Source: Bryopsis sp. KO-2023
Taxonomy: Eukaryota > Chlorophyta > Ulvophyceae > Bryopsidales > Bryopsidaceae
DNA length: 64,000 bases
Reading direction: 5' to 3'
Assembly: GCA_030272585.1 (NCBI GenBank)
Contig: BSYQ01000003.1
Span: forward strand, 4,216,001-4,280,000
In this document: in pieces, positions 50,001-60,145 of the stretch
Layout of the letters: each line of letters opens with the position of its first letter
Numbering within the stretch: the stretch's first letter is position 1
The notes under the pieces: generated by a model
What the model saw: only the letters and a program-made list of their open reading frames with translations
The model's database searches: none
Told to the model about the DNA's origin: nothing
Program-made: the position numbers and the translations under genes

Positions 50001-51010
50001 CACCATGACTGATGGAAGAAATTTAAAATTGAAGATCCATGGCAATACAGCTTCCCATGTGCAGTACAGCTCTATGGTTTATCGGAGGAAAAAAAAAGGG
50101 GAAAAGAAAATGCATGTACCTGCTCGATCTCGTTTATGACAAACATTTTGGCACAGTCCTTGTGGATGGGATGGTTGCAGAGCTCGAAAAACCTCACTCC
50201 GTCGCTGGACCCCACTGCACAGCTCTCCTGACACACAGGGCAGGTGGCATTGGGAGCAGGCTGGCTGGGCAAGCCTTGAAAGGGGCAATGCATTTCCACC
50301 ACCTTCTGATGGTCCCACCCCTCCCTCACGAGCAGTTCGTGCGCGGTGGGCTCATCGATGTCGCACACCTGAGGGAGGTGTTCAAGAAAAGAAATCGTCG
50401 TATCGCGAATTGTTTCGACACAGAGTCCCACGAGAAATACACAAAAGAAAGACAGGGGTGGAGCTGTGGAGGGTCTGGCATTTCTGGGACGAAAACGATG
50501 TGTAAAAGAGCTGTTCCACACGAAGAAAGCCCTAAGTTTCCGCAATCATCTCCAAAATTAGCACCGTTCCGAAACACAGTCCAACTCTCATAACCAAGAA
50601 CGGCAAAGACTGGGCTCTACAAGAACCAATCAAGAGAGACGAAAAACTGAGGCGTTTAGCGTGGGTGCCGAGTGTCATGTTGTCCCCAAGTCTTCTCTCC
50701 CCCCCCAATCCGAACAGGGTTTGCCGTTCTTTCCTCGACACATACCCTCCCCACTTTCTTCAAGGGACCCCCGTGTTCTGCACGCTTATCGCCAGAAGCG
50801 TTCGTTTACCTTCGCGATCGTGCACACGTCTCTCCACCGCGCTTTGTCCAGCTGGTCCGGGGCCAAAGTGTTCCCCTTCCCACGTGCGCGCATCTGTTCG
50901 ACCTCGCAATCGCTGTCCTCAAAAGGATAGGGGGCCTCGTCGCCATCCTCCATATTGCCAGGACTTCCGTCTTCCCAAACGTCCACGGCACCGGATACGT
51001 CGTCGGCCAT
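44040..51010 (-). CDS. Ariadne-type RBR E3 ubiquitin ligase with giant insert between IBR and Rcat
   Basis: RBR ligases take ubiquitin from an E2 bound to RING1 and pass it through a Rcat cysteine. Thirteen exons: 51010-50810, 50368-50120, 49943-49774, 49465-49375, 49159-49031, 48714-46815, 46620-46404, 46211-45992, 45763-45491, 45362-45219, 45036-44839, 44608-44440, 44071-44040. They close in phase to 1330 residues. RING1 is about 110-168 (CPVC ... CNHPIHKDC ... CPWC). IBR is about 208-258 (HCTKEGC ... CGCGHRFCLLCGSDEHWPASC). Rcat is about 988-1025 (KDCPRC ... MWGCDHVTCPRC ... HFCWKC), with the catalytic Cys in WGCDH. The C-terminal Ariadne region has CERTIWSYRLDRFF and ELENASELYTI. Normally about 20 residues separate IBR from Rcat; here about 730 do, mostly from one 1.9-kb exon coding disordered Pro-, Gln-, Arg- and Glu-rich sequence. 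Confidence 0.9.
48766..48966. repeat. Imperfect inverted repeat in an RBR intron, possible MITE remnant
   Basis: The left arm (about 48766-48791, AATCGTATTTAGTGTG) is an imperfect inverse of the right arm (about 48941-48966, CACAAAATACGATCA). Inner stretches with CCACACTA/TAGTGTG also pair. It lies just before the 1.9-kb exon. No coding capacity and no clear target duplication. Confidence 0.4.
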
Positions 51011-51597
51011 AGCGCGTTATCCAAAGGATTCCTCAAGTCACTGGCGTGAAGAATTACTTTTCTCTTTGCTTCCTAAAAAAAAGCTGTCACCCTGTTCTGG
51101 ACCCCGTTGTATATTTCCGTATCACTCTCGGAGGAATTCCCACGAGGTCGACGTGCAAAAGACGTCTGTACTCCCCTCCAACAGCGCTTTCTGTTTTTTT
51201 TCTCCTCTCCACAGAAAGAAAAAAAATGGGTGGACGGGTTTGTGTGAATGTGTTTCACTGCCATTCACATAACAGTCAATCCAGATGGTGAGGCCGAAAG
51301 TGTTGCACCCACAGTCGCTTCCATTTGGGCTGTTGGCATTATTGATTAGTCACACCGCTCCCCTGTCGAACCCTCCGAGCGGGCACTTTCGTCCCATCAA
51401 GCAAATCAACTCTCGTGAGTTGGTGCTGTGGGAATATGGGTTGGCTGATCTGGGGCTGGCTTTGTTTCATTTTTTTTGTTTCGTCAACACACCACATAAT
51501 GCATCCAGCATGATATTTACATCGATTGAAAGTCAAAACATGGGTACCACTGCATGTTGGCTGTTTTTTGATGTCTGTTTGTCAGACATCCGAGCCT
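51011..51597. other. RBR upstream region / RNase HII 3' flank
   Basis: The two minus-strand genes are in tandem. This 587-bp stretch holds the RNase HII 3' UTR and the RBR promoter. I see no other gene. Confidence 0.5.
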
Positions 51598-53066
51598 TCA
51601 CTGATGTTTTTCATCAGGATAGAGCAAAGACAGTGGCTTGAACGTCATTCTGTGAATTGGGCAGGGCCCGTGTTCTTCTATCGCCTTCATGTGCAGAACG
51701 GTTCCGTAGCCTTTGTGTTTTGCGAATCCATACTGAGGCCATTTCCTATCGTACTCTATCATCATCCTGTCCCTTTCCACCTGATCAAATTCAAAAATTC
51801 AAAACACACCAGGAAAAAGAAAATCCAAAGCACGAATCGTTTGGACGAATAGAAACATACAGACGGAAAGCTTGCAGTTGAAAAAAACAAGCAGGCTGTG
51901 ATCCTGAAACATTAAGCTACCCCAGCAGTCCATCAAATCGTTTGAAAACCTGAAGAAGTGTATCGTGGAGGATTTCTTGGTGGCGTTTCGTCCCTGAAAA
52001 TGAAAAGGAATGTCGGTTCTCACCTTGGCAATTATCGAAGCTGCAGCGATGGACATGCATTTCGCATCGCCTTTGACGATGGCCTCCGATGTTTTAGCGT
52101 CGAATCCATCGGGAAGTCTGTTGCCATCTACCAGGATATAATCGGGCGATTTCACCAACTTTTTCACGGCACCTTCCATGGCAGACATGGTAGCTTGAAG
52201 GATGTTGCCTTTATCGATTTCTCCAGCATCAATGACACATCTGTGCTGGAAAGAATGACAGGAATCAGACGACACTGCCATATTACCCAAAGCTTCAAGG
52301 TTCGTCCCAAGACTTTCCAATAGGACAGAATTTCATAAGCAGGGCATGGTTTCAAGTGTGTATTCTGTCACGGCAGCTCTTGTTTTGGAGATCGATCAAT
52401 GGAGGTGGGTACGGAATTCACATACGATGCATAAACGATGTTTTGGTCCCCAATGATTGCCTCGTAAATTTCCTCCCTCTTTGCCTCCGTTATCTTCTTG
52501 CTGTCATCGATACCCTGACCCATGCAACGCTTCTCTCAAGTGGTGACTTTTTGCTGATTTTTCCATAAAGAAACCGATAGGAACATCAAAATTCCCTCCA
52601 AAAAGACAGTAGTACTTCAGACAGAAACACCACCACTGGTGCCGTGATTGGTGAGTGCAATAGTCGGCATTCAGAATGTGACGGTGCGATTTCCAAAATG
52701 AAAAAAATTGCAAGATCGCACCGGGATGCTGACGTTTGGAGAGAGTATGCAAGCTGCTGCAACGACGGGGCCAGCCAAGGGGCCCCTTCCCGCTTCATCC
52801 ACTCCAGCAATCAATCGATGACCTCCAGCCCACAACCCATTCTCCACATCAAACGTCGGTCCCAGTTTGACCTTTGCTTCCTTACCCCCCTTACACTAAT
52901 TCCACACCAGTCAGCTGAAGGCTCATGGGACCTTGATTTCCTTTTTTTTTGAAATCGTTAATGCTGTTCGGCCAAAAGATCATACCTCAACAACAGTGCT
53001 GCGATTCCTCGATGGTCCAGCCGGATGTAGGCTTTTTGTTCTCTTGGCTGTCGAGGAGCCGCGCAT
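51598..53066 (-). CDS. rnhB: Bacterial-type ribonuclease HII, probably organellar
   Basis: RNase HII nicks RNA-DNA hybrids, including single ribonucleotides in duplex DNA. Exons 53066-52986, 52895-52722, 52514-52426, 52240-52024 and 51780-51598 join in phase to 247 residues. Active-site motifs: [17 protein letters not shown] (Asp-Glu), [30 protein letters not shown] (Asp), [16 protein letters not shown] then VERDRMM (Asp). The C-terminal [11 protein letters not shown]...GPCPIHR is typical of bacterial RnhB rather than of the eukaryotic RNase H2A subunit. The first exon [14 protein letters not shown]... is basic and Ser/Thr-rich, like a transit peptide, so plastid or mitochondrial action is inferred. 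Its ATG and phase-0 donor (GAG|GTATGA) are the only combination I found that enters the second exon in frame. The 52895 acceptor is less certain. Confidence 0.9.
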
Positions 53067-53961
53067 TCCTTCATTGGGGGCGGGTGCAGACTTTCATTTC
53101 ACTTCAGGTAGTGGAATATTGGCTGGAAAACTCGCCTAAATCGAGACAGCCTGATTTCTGTTTTGTACCCCATCTCTTTCGAAATCCACTTGCCTTTTTT
53201 TCCTGGTGATGACGAATCCACATCCAATGCCCTCCTGTGGAAAACACGACAGTTTTTCAAAAAAAAAATACTGGCACTTGGATATTTTCAAATTCTATTC
53301 TGATCTGACAGTACATCAACCATTTTTCATCTCCCCCCCCCCCAAAAAAAAAGAAAAGAAGCCAAGAACTAAAAGGACATAAATAAAGACTCAATAAAGC
53401 ACAAGACAAAAAAAAACCGACGGCGAAGCTCTTCAATTAACATTGTTTTAATAAAATTTGGGAGGAGGAACTCCTCACTTTGCGGCGAGTCTCGTCGAAC
53501 GTCTCGTTCCAATACTCCTCATCGCACGGTTTTAATCTAAAAATCTCGGGCTGGAATATGTGCGTCGAGCGAGTCAGATAACACGGCCTCGTTCTGCAGC
53601 CATTCAAAAGCGTCACATAAAACTTGCAGGAACTTGATGATGGGATTTTTCTCTGTCCCTTTGGCAGACATGCCCCCCTCCACGTGTTACGTAAATTCTG
53701 CGGAAACGCTCGCCATTTTCGAGTTACATTTTTCAGGAAGAAAGTGTGTTGGGCGGAGAAAGCAGCCTCCGGTGTGACTGTAAGGTATCCGTCAGAAAGG
53801 ACGCACAACATATGGCAATGACCGCAACGTTTGCGCACTAGAGGGGAGCAAGAATTCAAAGAGCAGGAAAAAAAACCCAAAAAAACGAAGTTTTCAGCAC
53901 TTGGAACGCTGTCGGGGTGTATTTTTTTGAGGGGTTTGCGTGCTTTTGTTGCAACCCAGGA
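53067..53961. promoter_or_regulatory. Divergent upstream region of RNase HII (-) and secreted protein A (+)
   Basis: The two start codons are 895 bp apart. A minus-strand ORF (see 53437-54147) occupies part of the interval. AT-rich tracts lie at about 53258-53420. Confidence 0.4.
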
Positions 53962-54147
53962 ATGACAGCTCTCTTGATTGGTTTTATCTTGTTTTCGAGT
54001 TTGAGCTTTGCTGCGGAGGGAGGTAAGAGCATCTCCACGCAGTTGCACGCAGTTGCATCTTGTGCACGTAGCGAGCGTCTGTCGTGAAATTACGTGGTTT
54101 TCGGAACTGCATGGTGCCTCATTTCGAAACTGAGAGTGTTTGCCCAA
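53437..54147 (-). CDS. Unrecognised antisense ORF, Cys/Arg-rich (hypothetical)
   Basis: An uninterrupted 236-codon frame. The second half (from about 53825) reads like protein: RCGHCHMLCVLSDGYL ... CRTRPCYLTRSTHIFQ ... CDEEYWNETFDETRRKV. A strong acceptor-like sequence (ttgctcccctctag) lies at about 53838, so only that part may be an exon. It overlaps exon 1 of the plus-strand secreted gene A. I do not recognise a family. It could be noise of a long open frame. Confidence 0.3.
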   Translation of the reverse strand: MGKHSQFRNEAPCSSENHVISRQTLATCTRCNCVQLRGDALTSLRSKAQTRKQDKTNQESCHSWVATKARKPLKKIHPDSVPSAENFVFLGFFSCSLNSCSPLVRKRCGHCHMLCVLSDGYLTVTPEAAFSAQHTFFLKNVTRKWRAFPQNLRNTWRGACLPKGQRKIPSSSSCKFYVTLLNGCRTRPCYLTRSTHIFQPEIFRLKPCDEEYWNETFDETRRKVRSSSSQILLKQC

Positions 54148-55497
54148 CCCCCCCAGCCGTCAGCATCCATCTGCACCTTGTTTGGTGCACGTTTCGTGAT
54201 GTCAGGTTGTTTCGTTGTTCGATAGAATCGTGCCCCAACGCCGTCGATCACAGCTGCGAGGGGTTTTCCGCGCTAGGGATTCTTGTGACGGGTGGAGAGT
54301 GTAGCGGTACGGCCGCCGCGAGCTGCAAGGTCTGCCGGCTGCTGAAAAAAACCACATCCACTGCACTTTCCGTAACTTTGGGGAGACGCTTTCGAGTTCA
54401 TGCGTTTGCATGCGTTTTTTTTGCTTTTACCCAGGTGGTGACGAGATCGCAGGACGAATTCCAGCGTGCTTTTGCGGATTGGTGGTCGAGTGCTGGGAGA
54501 TTCGAGAAGCGTAACGTCCAGGCTGCCGCCAGAGAAATCGCGACCGCTGTTTCCAAGGTTTGGGGTGATGTCGTCGATGAGGTTCCGTGCAGGAACAAGG
54601 GGTTTGCGTGCGGATGGGTGATCGCGAACGCGATTTCCTACTCTCTGGCGATCGCCGAGTCGATCGCTCACGCTGCCGCCGACGCCATAGGCGATGAAGC
54701 CGCGAGAATCTGTTTCGCCGACATCCGATCGCTGGCACTTGGCTTAGCAGAGGTGGCGACACAATCGCAAAAAGCAACTTGTGGGCAAGCTGGTTTGCCT
54801 TTTTTCATGTCGAACTACGCGGAAAACGCAGCTCCTGGGATTGCACGAGGTCTCCTCCGCGCGTTTTCTGGCACACGCAATGGTGAGCGAATTCGTTTCG
54901 ACGGCTTTTTTCAATTTCATTAAAATTATAATATAAATTAATTCGTTCAGGTTAAAGCAGTTCACCAATCGCCATGCTCTCGAGCATCATGCACATGATA
55001 TGCGTTCATTGAGTTGATCTCAGGGTTTTCCGGCTGCTCTATGTTACACAGCAACTCCCAGTGCTGCTTCAAACTTTGTCATGCCTCCACTGGTTGAGGT
55101 TTCACATTGATACAGTATTTTCCAGCATATCTTTCGAAGCCACTGGATGAATATGGGGGGTGAATGTACAATAACCCTTTTTCTTGGTCTGGTTTGGGAA
55201 ATCTCTTTAGAGAGCAGATGCTCCAGCGGATTTCCATCCAGCAAACAAGAAAACAAGGCAAAATTGGGCGATTTTTGTGGAGGTACAGGGGAAAGCATGC
55301 CCTGTGTAGGAGCGATGAAAGAATTGTGTTGCAGTCGAGATGTCGATCAGAAGATTTGCGATTGCATGGAGAACAGGTGTTCAAATGGACCGTGGATGAG
55401 AAGGTCCAATTTCGACGATGCCACCGGGAAAATGAGAAGCTTTTATAGTCAGAGGGGTGAAGTCTGTTTCTGTGTAGAAGAAACTAGGGGCCAATAG
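53962..55497 (+). CDS. Predicted secreted Cys-rich protein A (unknown family)
   Basis: Not recognised. Exons 53962-54022, 54277-54329, 54435-54882 and 55211-55497 join in phase (1, 0, 1) to 282 residues. Exon 1 encodes a textbook signal peptide, MTALLIGFILFSSLSFA, followed by AEG. Exon 3 encodes an Ala-rich, helical body (FQRAFADWW, AAAREIATAVSKVW, AIAESIAHAAADAIGDEA) with spaced cysteines (VPCRNKGFACGW). Exon 4 is a Cys-rich module with ten cysteines (FCGGTGESMPCVG, ELCCSRD, ICDCMENRCSNG, EVCFCVEE) ending at TAG. The mature protein would hold about 16 cysteines, fitting disulfide bonding in the secretory pathway. Exon 2 is short and is the least certain part. A read-through of exon 3 would end at 54923 without the Cys module. 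Confidence 0.6.
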
Positions 55498-56500
55498 TTT
55501 GGTGGTTTTCCTTTCTTTGAGGGGGGAAAAGAATTCAGTTGCTTGCGATGATAGGCTGCCAGGTTTCTGTCGTTTTATATTTGCTATGTCAGTTGTTGAG
55601 GAAGTCAATCAGCTCGATGGGTGAAGGTTTCGAGACAAGTCAATTGTTTGGTAGTGTATCATCTGAAAATATTGCATTGTTAGGATTAATGAATATTGCA
55701 TTTGCATTACTGTGGGTTATTTAAGGTCAGCTTTGAACCAGAATTTGAGTGGATGTAACATATTCTTGCTAGTTCTGTTTTGCAATTGGGGAGAGATGAT
55801 CAAACGACAGTTCCGATAACAATCCCAACTGATTTGTGTGCATAAAAGACACAACTCAATTCTTGCTTTCCAAGAATTCATACGCTTTCCAACCTCGTTG
55901 AAGTTTTTATGGGAACCATCGCACCACAAAATTCATGCCGCCTTTCCTCCCCAGAGTTCCAAATTTTTTATATTTTTTTTTTGGAAAACTACTTAAAGTG
56001 GAGTTGGTGGTGAGGTTTCTGTAGGCGGATAACGATTTCAGTGCTTTTCGTGGTGGATCATTGTAGAACGCATGGGAAAAATACATTGAAAAACAAAGAA
56101 ATTCCTCTTCGTGTATGCAAACTGTGAAGACCACCTGGTGGCATGGGGCCATGTCTGATCAATTGTGGGGGTGATGCATTGGAATTCCTCTCTTCAAAAA
56201 GTCGAGGCTCCAAAGTGCGATTAAATTTCACAAAAGCCACCTGAAGCTCCTCAGAGACTGGGTGAACATCAAACTGCAAGATTTAAAAAAGGAAAAACTA
56301 CGCCAGCTACATCTATTTTGTCCGTCATTTTTTTTCTTCTAAGCTTTTTTTTGGTTTTTCTCACTCTCCTCTATAATGCTAAGGAACCCCTCCAAGTAGT
56401 GCCTTGCTTTTTTTTTAAACTTCCCCCCAAACCCGAATCACCCCCCAAGCCTGGAAACATCATTGCCAAAATTTTTTTGCATGCTTTTTTCTGTTCCGCA
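55498..56500. other. Gene-free: convergent 3' flanks of secreted A (+) and SmF (-)
   Basis: The two genes converge on this 1-kb stretch. I see no further gene and no clear plus-strand poly(A) signal. Confidence 0.5.
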
Positions 56501-57719
56501 TCACATTGCCTCCTCTTCCACTCCTCGCATGTATAAAACATTGTTGCACCTTTGTGTCACCAAAAAAACAAGAAAAACAGAGTGTTATGCTTCCGATCAA
56601 AGCTGAATGAAATGACACAATCTCCGTGGAAAATCTTTCGAAGGATTTGAAAACTTACTTTTCGACAGGATTTGTCACATGATCTGATTGAGAGAAGAAA
56701 AAACTACAAAAAAAAAAGAAATGCTAGAGATTACATGGAGATCAAAAGACAGCCTCACCTGATGAGAACCTCCCCCAAATTTCCTGCAAATTCGCCATTG
56801 ATGAATTCCTCCGTGTTGGCAAGCTTCACGAGGAAAAAAAAAACATTATTAATCAAAGCAAATCCCACACACCTAACAAATCTTAGTAATTTGAGCAATC
56901 AATAGATACTTAGAAACCCCCCCCCTTCATATCTACAGGAATTAACGATAAAAAACAACAACAATTCAAAATGCTTGCGACTGTATGACTGCCTGGATAC
57001 CTCTTTTAAAAGAGCGACATTGGATCAGAATACCAACAAAACAAGGAGGATGCAATCGTGTCGAAACACAAAATGCGCTTCCCTTTGTACGCTTACCTGA
57101 AGGTTCATGTATGCATCAACTGAAACCAAATATCCTGTTACACACCACAAAATCCTGGCCTTTTATACGCAACACACCAAAATGTTCCGAATTTCAAGGC
57201 TTGAATCTATGTCTATTGAATTCAAATTTGATTCTTTGCATTCGTCATCCCATCGAAACCATAAAAAAAAACAGAATAGGGAACATCAGGAGGTGGGTTT
57301 GCACCTCCATTTGGTTCATTTTCCCAGTTTGGAAAAAAAGCATCAGGAAATTCCAGAAAAGGGAAACACCACGAGCGAAGTGAACAAATTCTGGGGACCA
57401 ATCAGGGGAAACATATGCATTACCTTTGTATTCCATTCCCCATTTTAACTTGACGATGACCGTCTTTCCAGTGAGGTCATTCAAGAAAGGTTTGGGGTTC
57501 ACAGGCACAGTCTGAATAGACAGCAAAAAAAAATGATCAAGAGATCTTTTTATATTCCTCTGCTCCTTTTGTTTTTCGCGATCTCACACAACCCTCAGAT
57601 TGACAGACGATACGAACGCAGGGGTTCGTGGAGGAGCGAAGTGACGCCAACTCTTCGTGTATACTGTTTCAGAAAGGAACCAATATGAGAATAAAAAAGA
57701 TGCACCCTACCGCGCTCAT
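56501..57719 (-). CDS. SNRPF: Small nuclear ribonucleoprotein F (SmF)
   Basis: SmF is one of the seven Sm proteins that form the ring around spliceosomal snRNAs. Exons 57719-57711 (9 nt), 57511-57424, 57134-57097, 56823-56759 and 56549-56501 join in phase to 82 residues (human 86). The sequence follows the family throughout: [39 protein letters not shown] (Sm1 motif), [31 protein letters not shown] (Sm2), ending EEEAM. The start is a 9-nt exon, ATG-AGC-GCG before a GTAGGG donor. It is the only upstream ATG found that enters the second exon in phase and gives [12 protein letters not shown]. The gene is head-to-head with secreted gene B, 357 bp apart. Confidence 0.92.
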
Positions 57720-58076
57720 GCTTGTGGCCGTTTTCCTCCGAATACCACGCCAAGGAGGAAGGGGTTGCAGACGGGATTTCAAAGGAGGTTGGAATAGAAA
57801 ATGACCTTTGAAAGTCAACGAAAACGTCGATCATCTTGTCGTGCAAGCGACCGTACGGGTGGCAAGCAGGTCGATGAGTCATTCTTGACGCTTTTCAGTG
57901 CCAAGGCCTGATGGTTCGCTGCTAGGAGCCTGTTTCCTTGCGGGACAGAAGGAAGAGGTATGACAGAGGAAGCTTTTTTCTAGAGCACAGTTCCAGCAGC
58001 TTGTGTATTGCTCGTTACGTAACATCAGTGGTTCTTGTTTTTCAGGGTCGCGGGTGCGTGGGGTGGGGCAGTAAAG
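57720..58076. promoter_or_regulatory. Short divergent promoter region between SmF (-) and secreted protein B (+)
   Basis: Only 357 bp separate the start codons, so the two genes likely share a bidirectional promoter. I see no TATA box on either strand at a convincing distance. Confidence 0.5.
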
Positions 58077-59304
58077 ATGTCGACGTCGAGTGTGTTGGGC
58101 GTGGTGGCAGTCCTTCTCTTGGTCATTCGTCCGGGAGTGTCTTTTCCACACCGGACCGGTGGGTTTTGACTTTGTGTTCCAGCCGTACTTCACACGACTT
58201 TTTTGCGTTCCCTGCAGTTATCTTTTCTGTCAGAAAATGAGAACTCGTCCTTTCTCGAGGACACGGCATGCGTCGGCGTGAATATCCGTACGTGTTCTAT
58301 TACTCCGCCAATAAGGCGACTGGTAGACGAAAGAGACGTGACCACATAACTCTACGATTCTTGAGCTCGCGACCTCACGCCCCTGGGTTAAAGTGTGGGT
58401 GCGTTGGGGTGTCTGCGTTGCAGAACTTTTACCACGTCCGGGGGCTTGAGACGCTGCCAGCGTAGTTTTAAAGCTCTTCTGTCAATCGTCATCACCCCCT
58501 GCGCTCTGTGGTCCAAGCGAGCAAAACCCGCCCAACGCGCGCGTTTTCTGCTGCTGTTGCGATCTGAAAACCCCGTTTTCTGCAGGATCGATGGGTGGTC
58601 TTCATGAGGCGTTACTAAAGGGGGAGGCCAACGACATTGCTACTGTGCTCATATCCAGTGCTGATGTCGAAAGCATCGTGGCTGCAATCAACAAAGCTCT
58701 CCCAGAAAAACCCCAACACCCGTTGGCCTCCCTGGATTTTGACATGACCAAGCTGAGCTTTCAGCAGAAAAGATTTTTCGGGGCTGTGGCGCAAGCCTCT
58801 CTGCAAACAGGTGACTTCAATAAACTTGCAGAGATCATCGTCAAATCTGGATTTGGTACTCTGAATGGCGAGGAGGTGAAGGGGACTCTGGCAGACATCC
58901 ACCTTATGATGGATATTCAGCAATCCTTGGTGAGTAGCATAATCGCTGGATATAACGAGCAACACAACATCAGCATAACAGTATGGCTCCTCCATTCAGC
59001 AAACCAACATTCTCATGCATGACTCATCCTTTCTTTCTTCCTCTTTCTTTTTTTTCTACAATACTTGTCAGTAATCCCTCCCCTCCCCTCCACTCTTTGC
59101 TACCTTTGGGGAGCTCTATCTTCGATCCATGATATTATTCCAAAATGGAGTCGTGTGAAACATTTGTGGTGTTCTGGATATCCTGTCTGGAACGCTCAGG
59201 TCGACAGACAGGGGAGGAAACTGCTGGTGCTTTGCGCTGGATGCAAAAATCCCTCTGGTTGCGATGTTTGTGCGTATGCGTCCTGCAACACGTGGTGGTG
59301 CTGA
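58077..59304 (+). CDS. Predicted secreted protein B with Cys-rich tail (unknown family)
   Basis: Not recognised. Exons 58077-58158, 58586-58929 and 59200-59304 join in phase (1, 0) to 176 residues. Exon 1 encodes a signal peptide, MSTSSVLGVVAVLLLVI, followed by RPGVSFPHRTG. Exon 2 encodes a helical, cysteine-free body (LHEALLKGEANDIATVL, ESIVAAINKALPEK, FFGAVAQASLQTGDFNKLAEI, ADIHLMMDIQQSL). Exon 3 encodes a tail with six cysteines (LCAGCKNPSGCDVC, then ASCNTWWC) and TGA. A poly(A) signal AATAAA follows at 59313-59318, nine bases after the stop. Alternative: the acceptor at about 59070 would end the protein with an immediate TAA, losing the tail. The layout mirrors secreted protein A 2.6 kb away, although the bodies do not align by eye. 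Confidence 0.6.
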
Positions 59305-60145
59305 TGACGATGAATAAATATTCGGCAAGAATGAAGTGCTTAGCAAGGTTACTGGGATGAAGTGCTGCTGGAGCAGCGTTAGTTATTTAAAATAAAAATC
59401 AATCTTTCTTTTAGTTTTTATTTGGGAAAAAATAAAGCATTTGAGGACCCATCTGTATGTATAAATGCTGCAATATTTTTTCTTCAAATCCCCTGGCGGT
59501 TTTCTGCCTCTGGATTTATTGATGTGACTTTTTGATGATGTGTGTACTGTGAGTTCCTCTTGTTTCCTTTTGGAAAAAAAAAAAGAAAACGGAAATTCTG
59601 GAGGCCATTTTGCTGCTTGATGAAGTACTGAATGCATGGGGCGACCAGAAGACAATCCACAGTGGAAAACTGAAATTATTATCCTGTCTCGCCACCCAAT
59701 TCAGCCAACTGCATCTTTCTCTGGTTTTGGTTGGGAAAGAGATGTCGAACAATGGGCCATGCAACACTAACACTCAAACACCCGTCGACGAAAATAAAAA
59801 AAGGGGAAAAGACTAGCATCCAGAGGTGCAGTTGTGAAACAGCATGCATCCATTGACCGAACGATTGATCATGCAACCAAAGGTTGTGCATGGAAAAACG
59901 TGGAGGGATCAATGTCGAACGAATTGCCCCCCCCCCCCCTCTCCCCAAAACGAAGAGAAGTCCCACGTAATGAAATGCAACCACGTTGTGCGCATCCACA
60001 TCCAGCCCCAGACCTCTCATCGAATTGCTGTCTTACTGGGAGCAGCATCATATCACAGCCCAGAGGCGGGCGTGCCTATCCATTCGAGCAGGATCCACAC
60101 ATCCCCTGGCGTAGCAGGGTGAGTGTGGATTTTCATCCCATAATC
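59305..60145. other. 3' end of secreted B and 5' flank of the rhodanese gene
   Basis: The frame of the rhodanese exon stays open upstream to 59834, giving about 104 extra residues if an upstream ATG were used. That stretch is Pro-rich with a C run (59929-59939) and looks like UTR. I see no other gene. Confidence 0.5.
59313..59318 (+). terminator. Poly(A) signal of secreted protein B
   Basis: AATAAA nine bases after the predicted stop, which supports the gene ending with the Cys-rich exon. Confidence 0.55.

Noticed and set aside
59145-59360. Open frame MESCETFVVFWISC overlapping the last exon of secreted B
   Set aside because: It is out of phase with the upstream exons; the frame chosen gives a Cys-rich tail and a stop next to the poly(A) signal.
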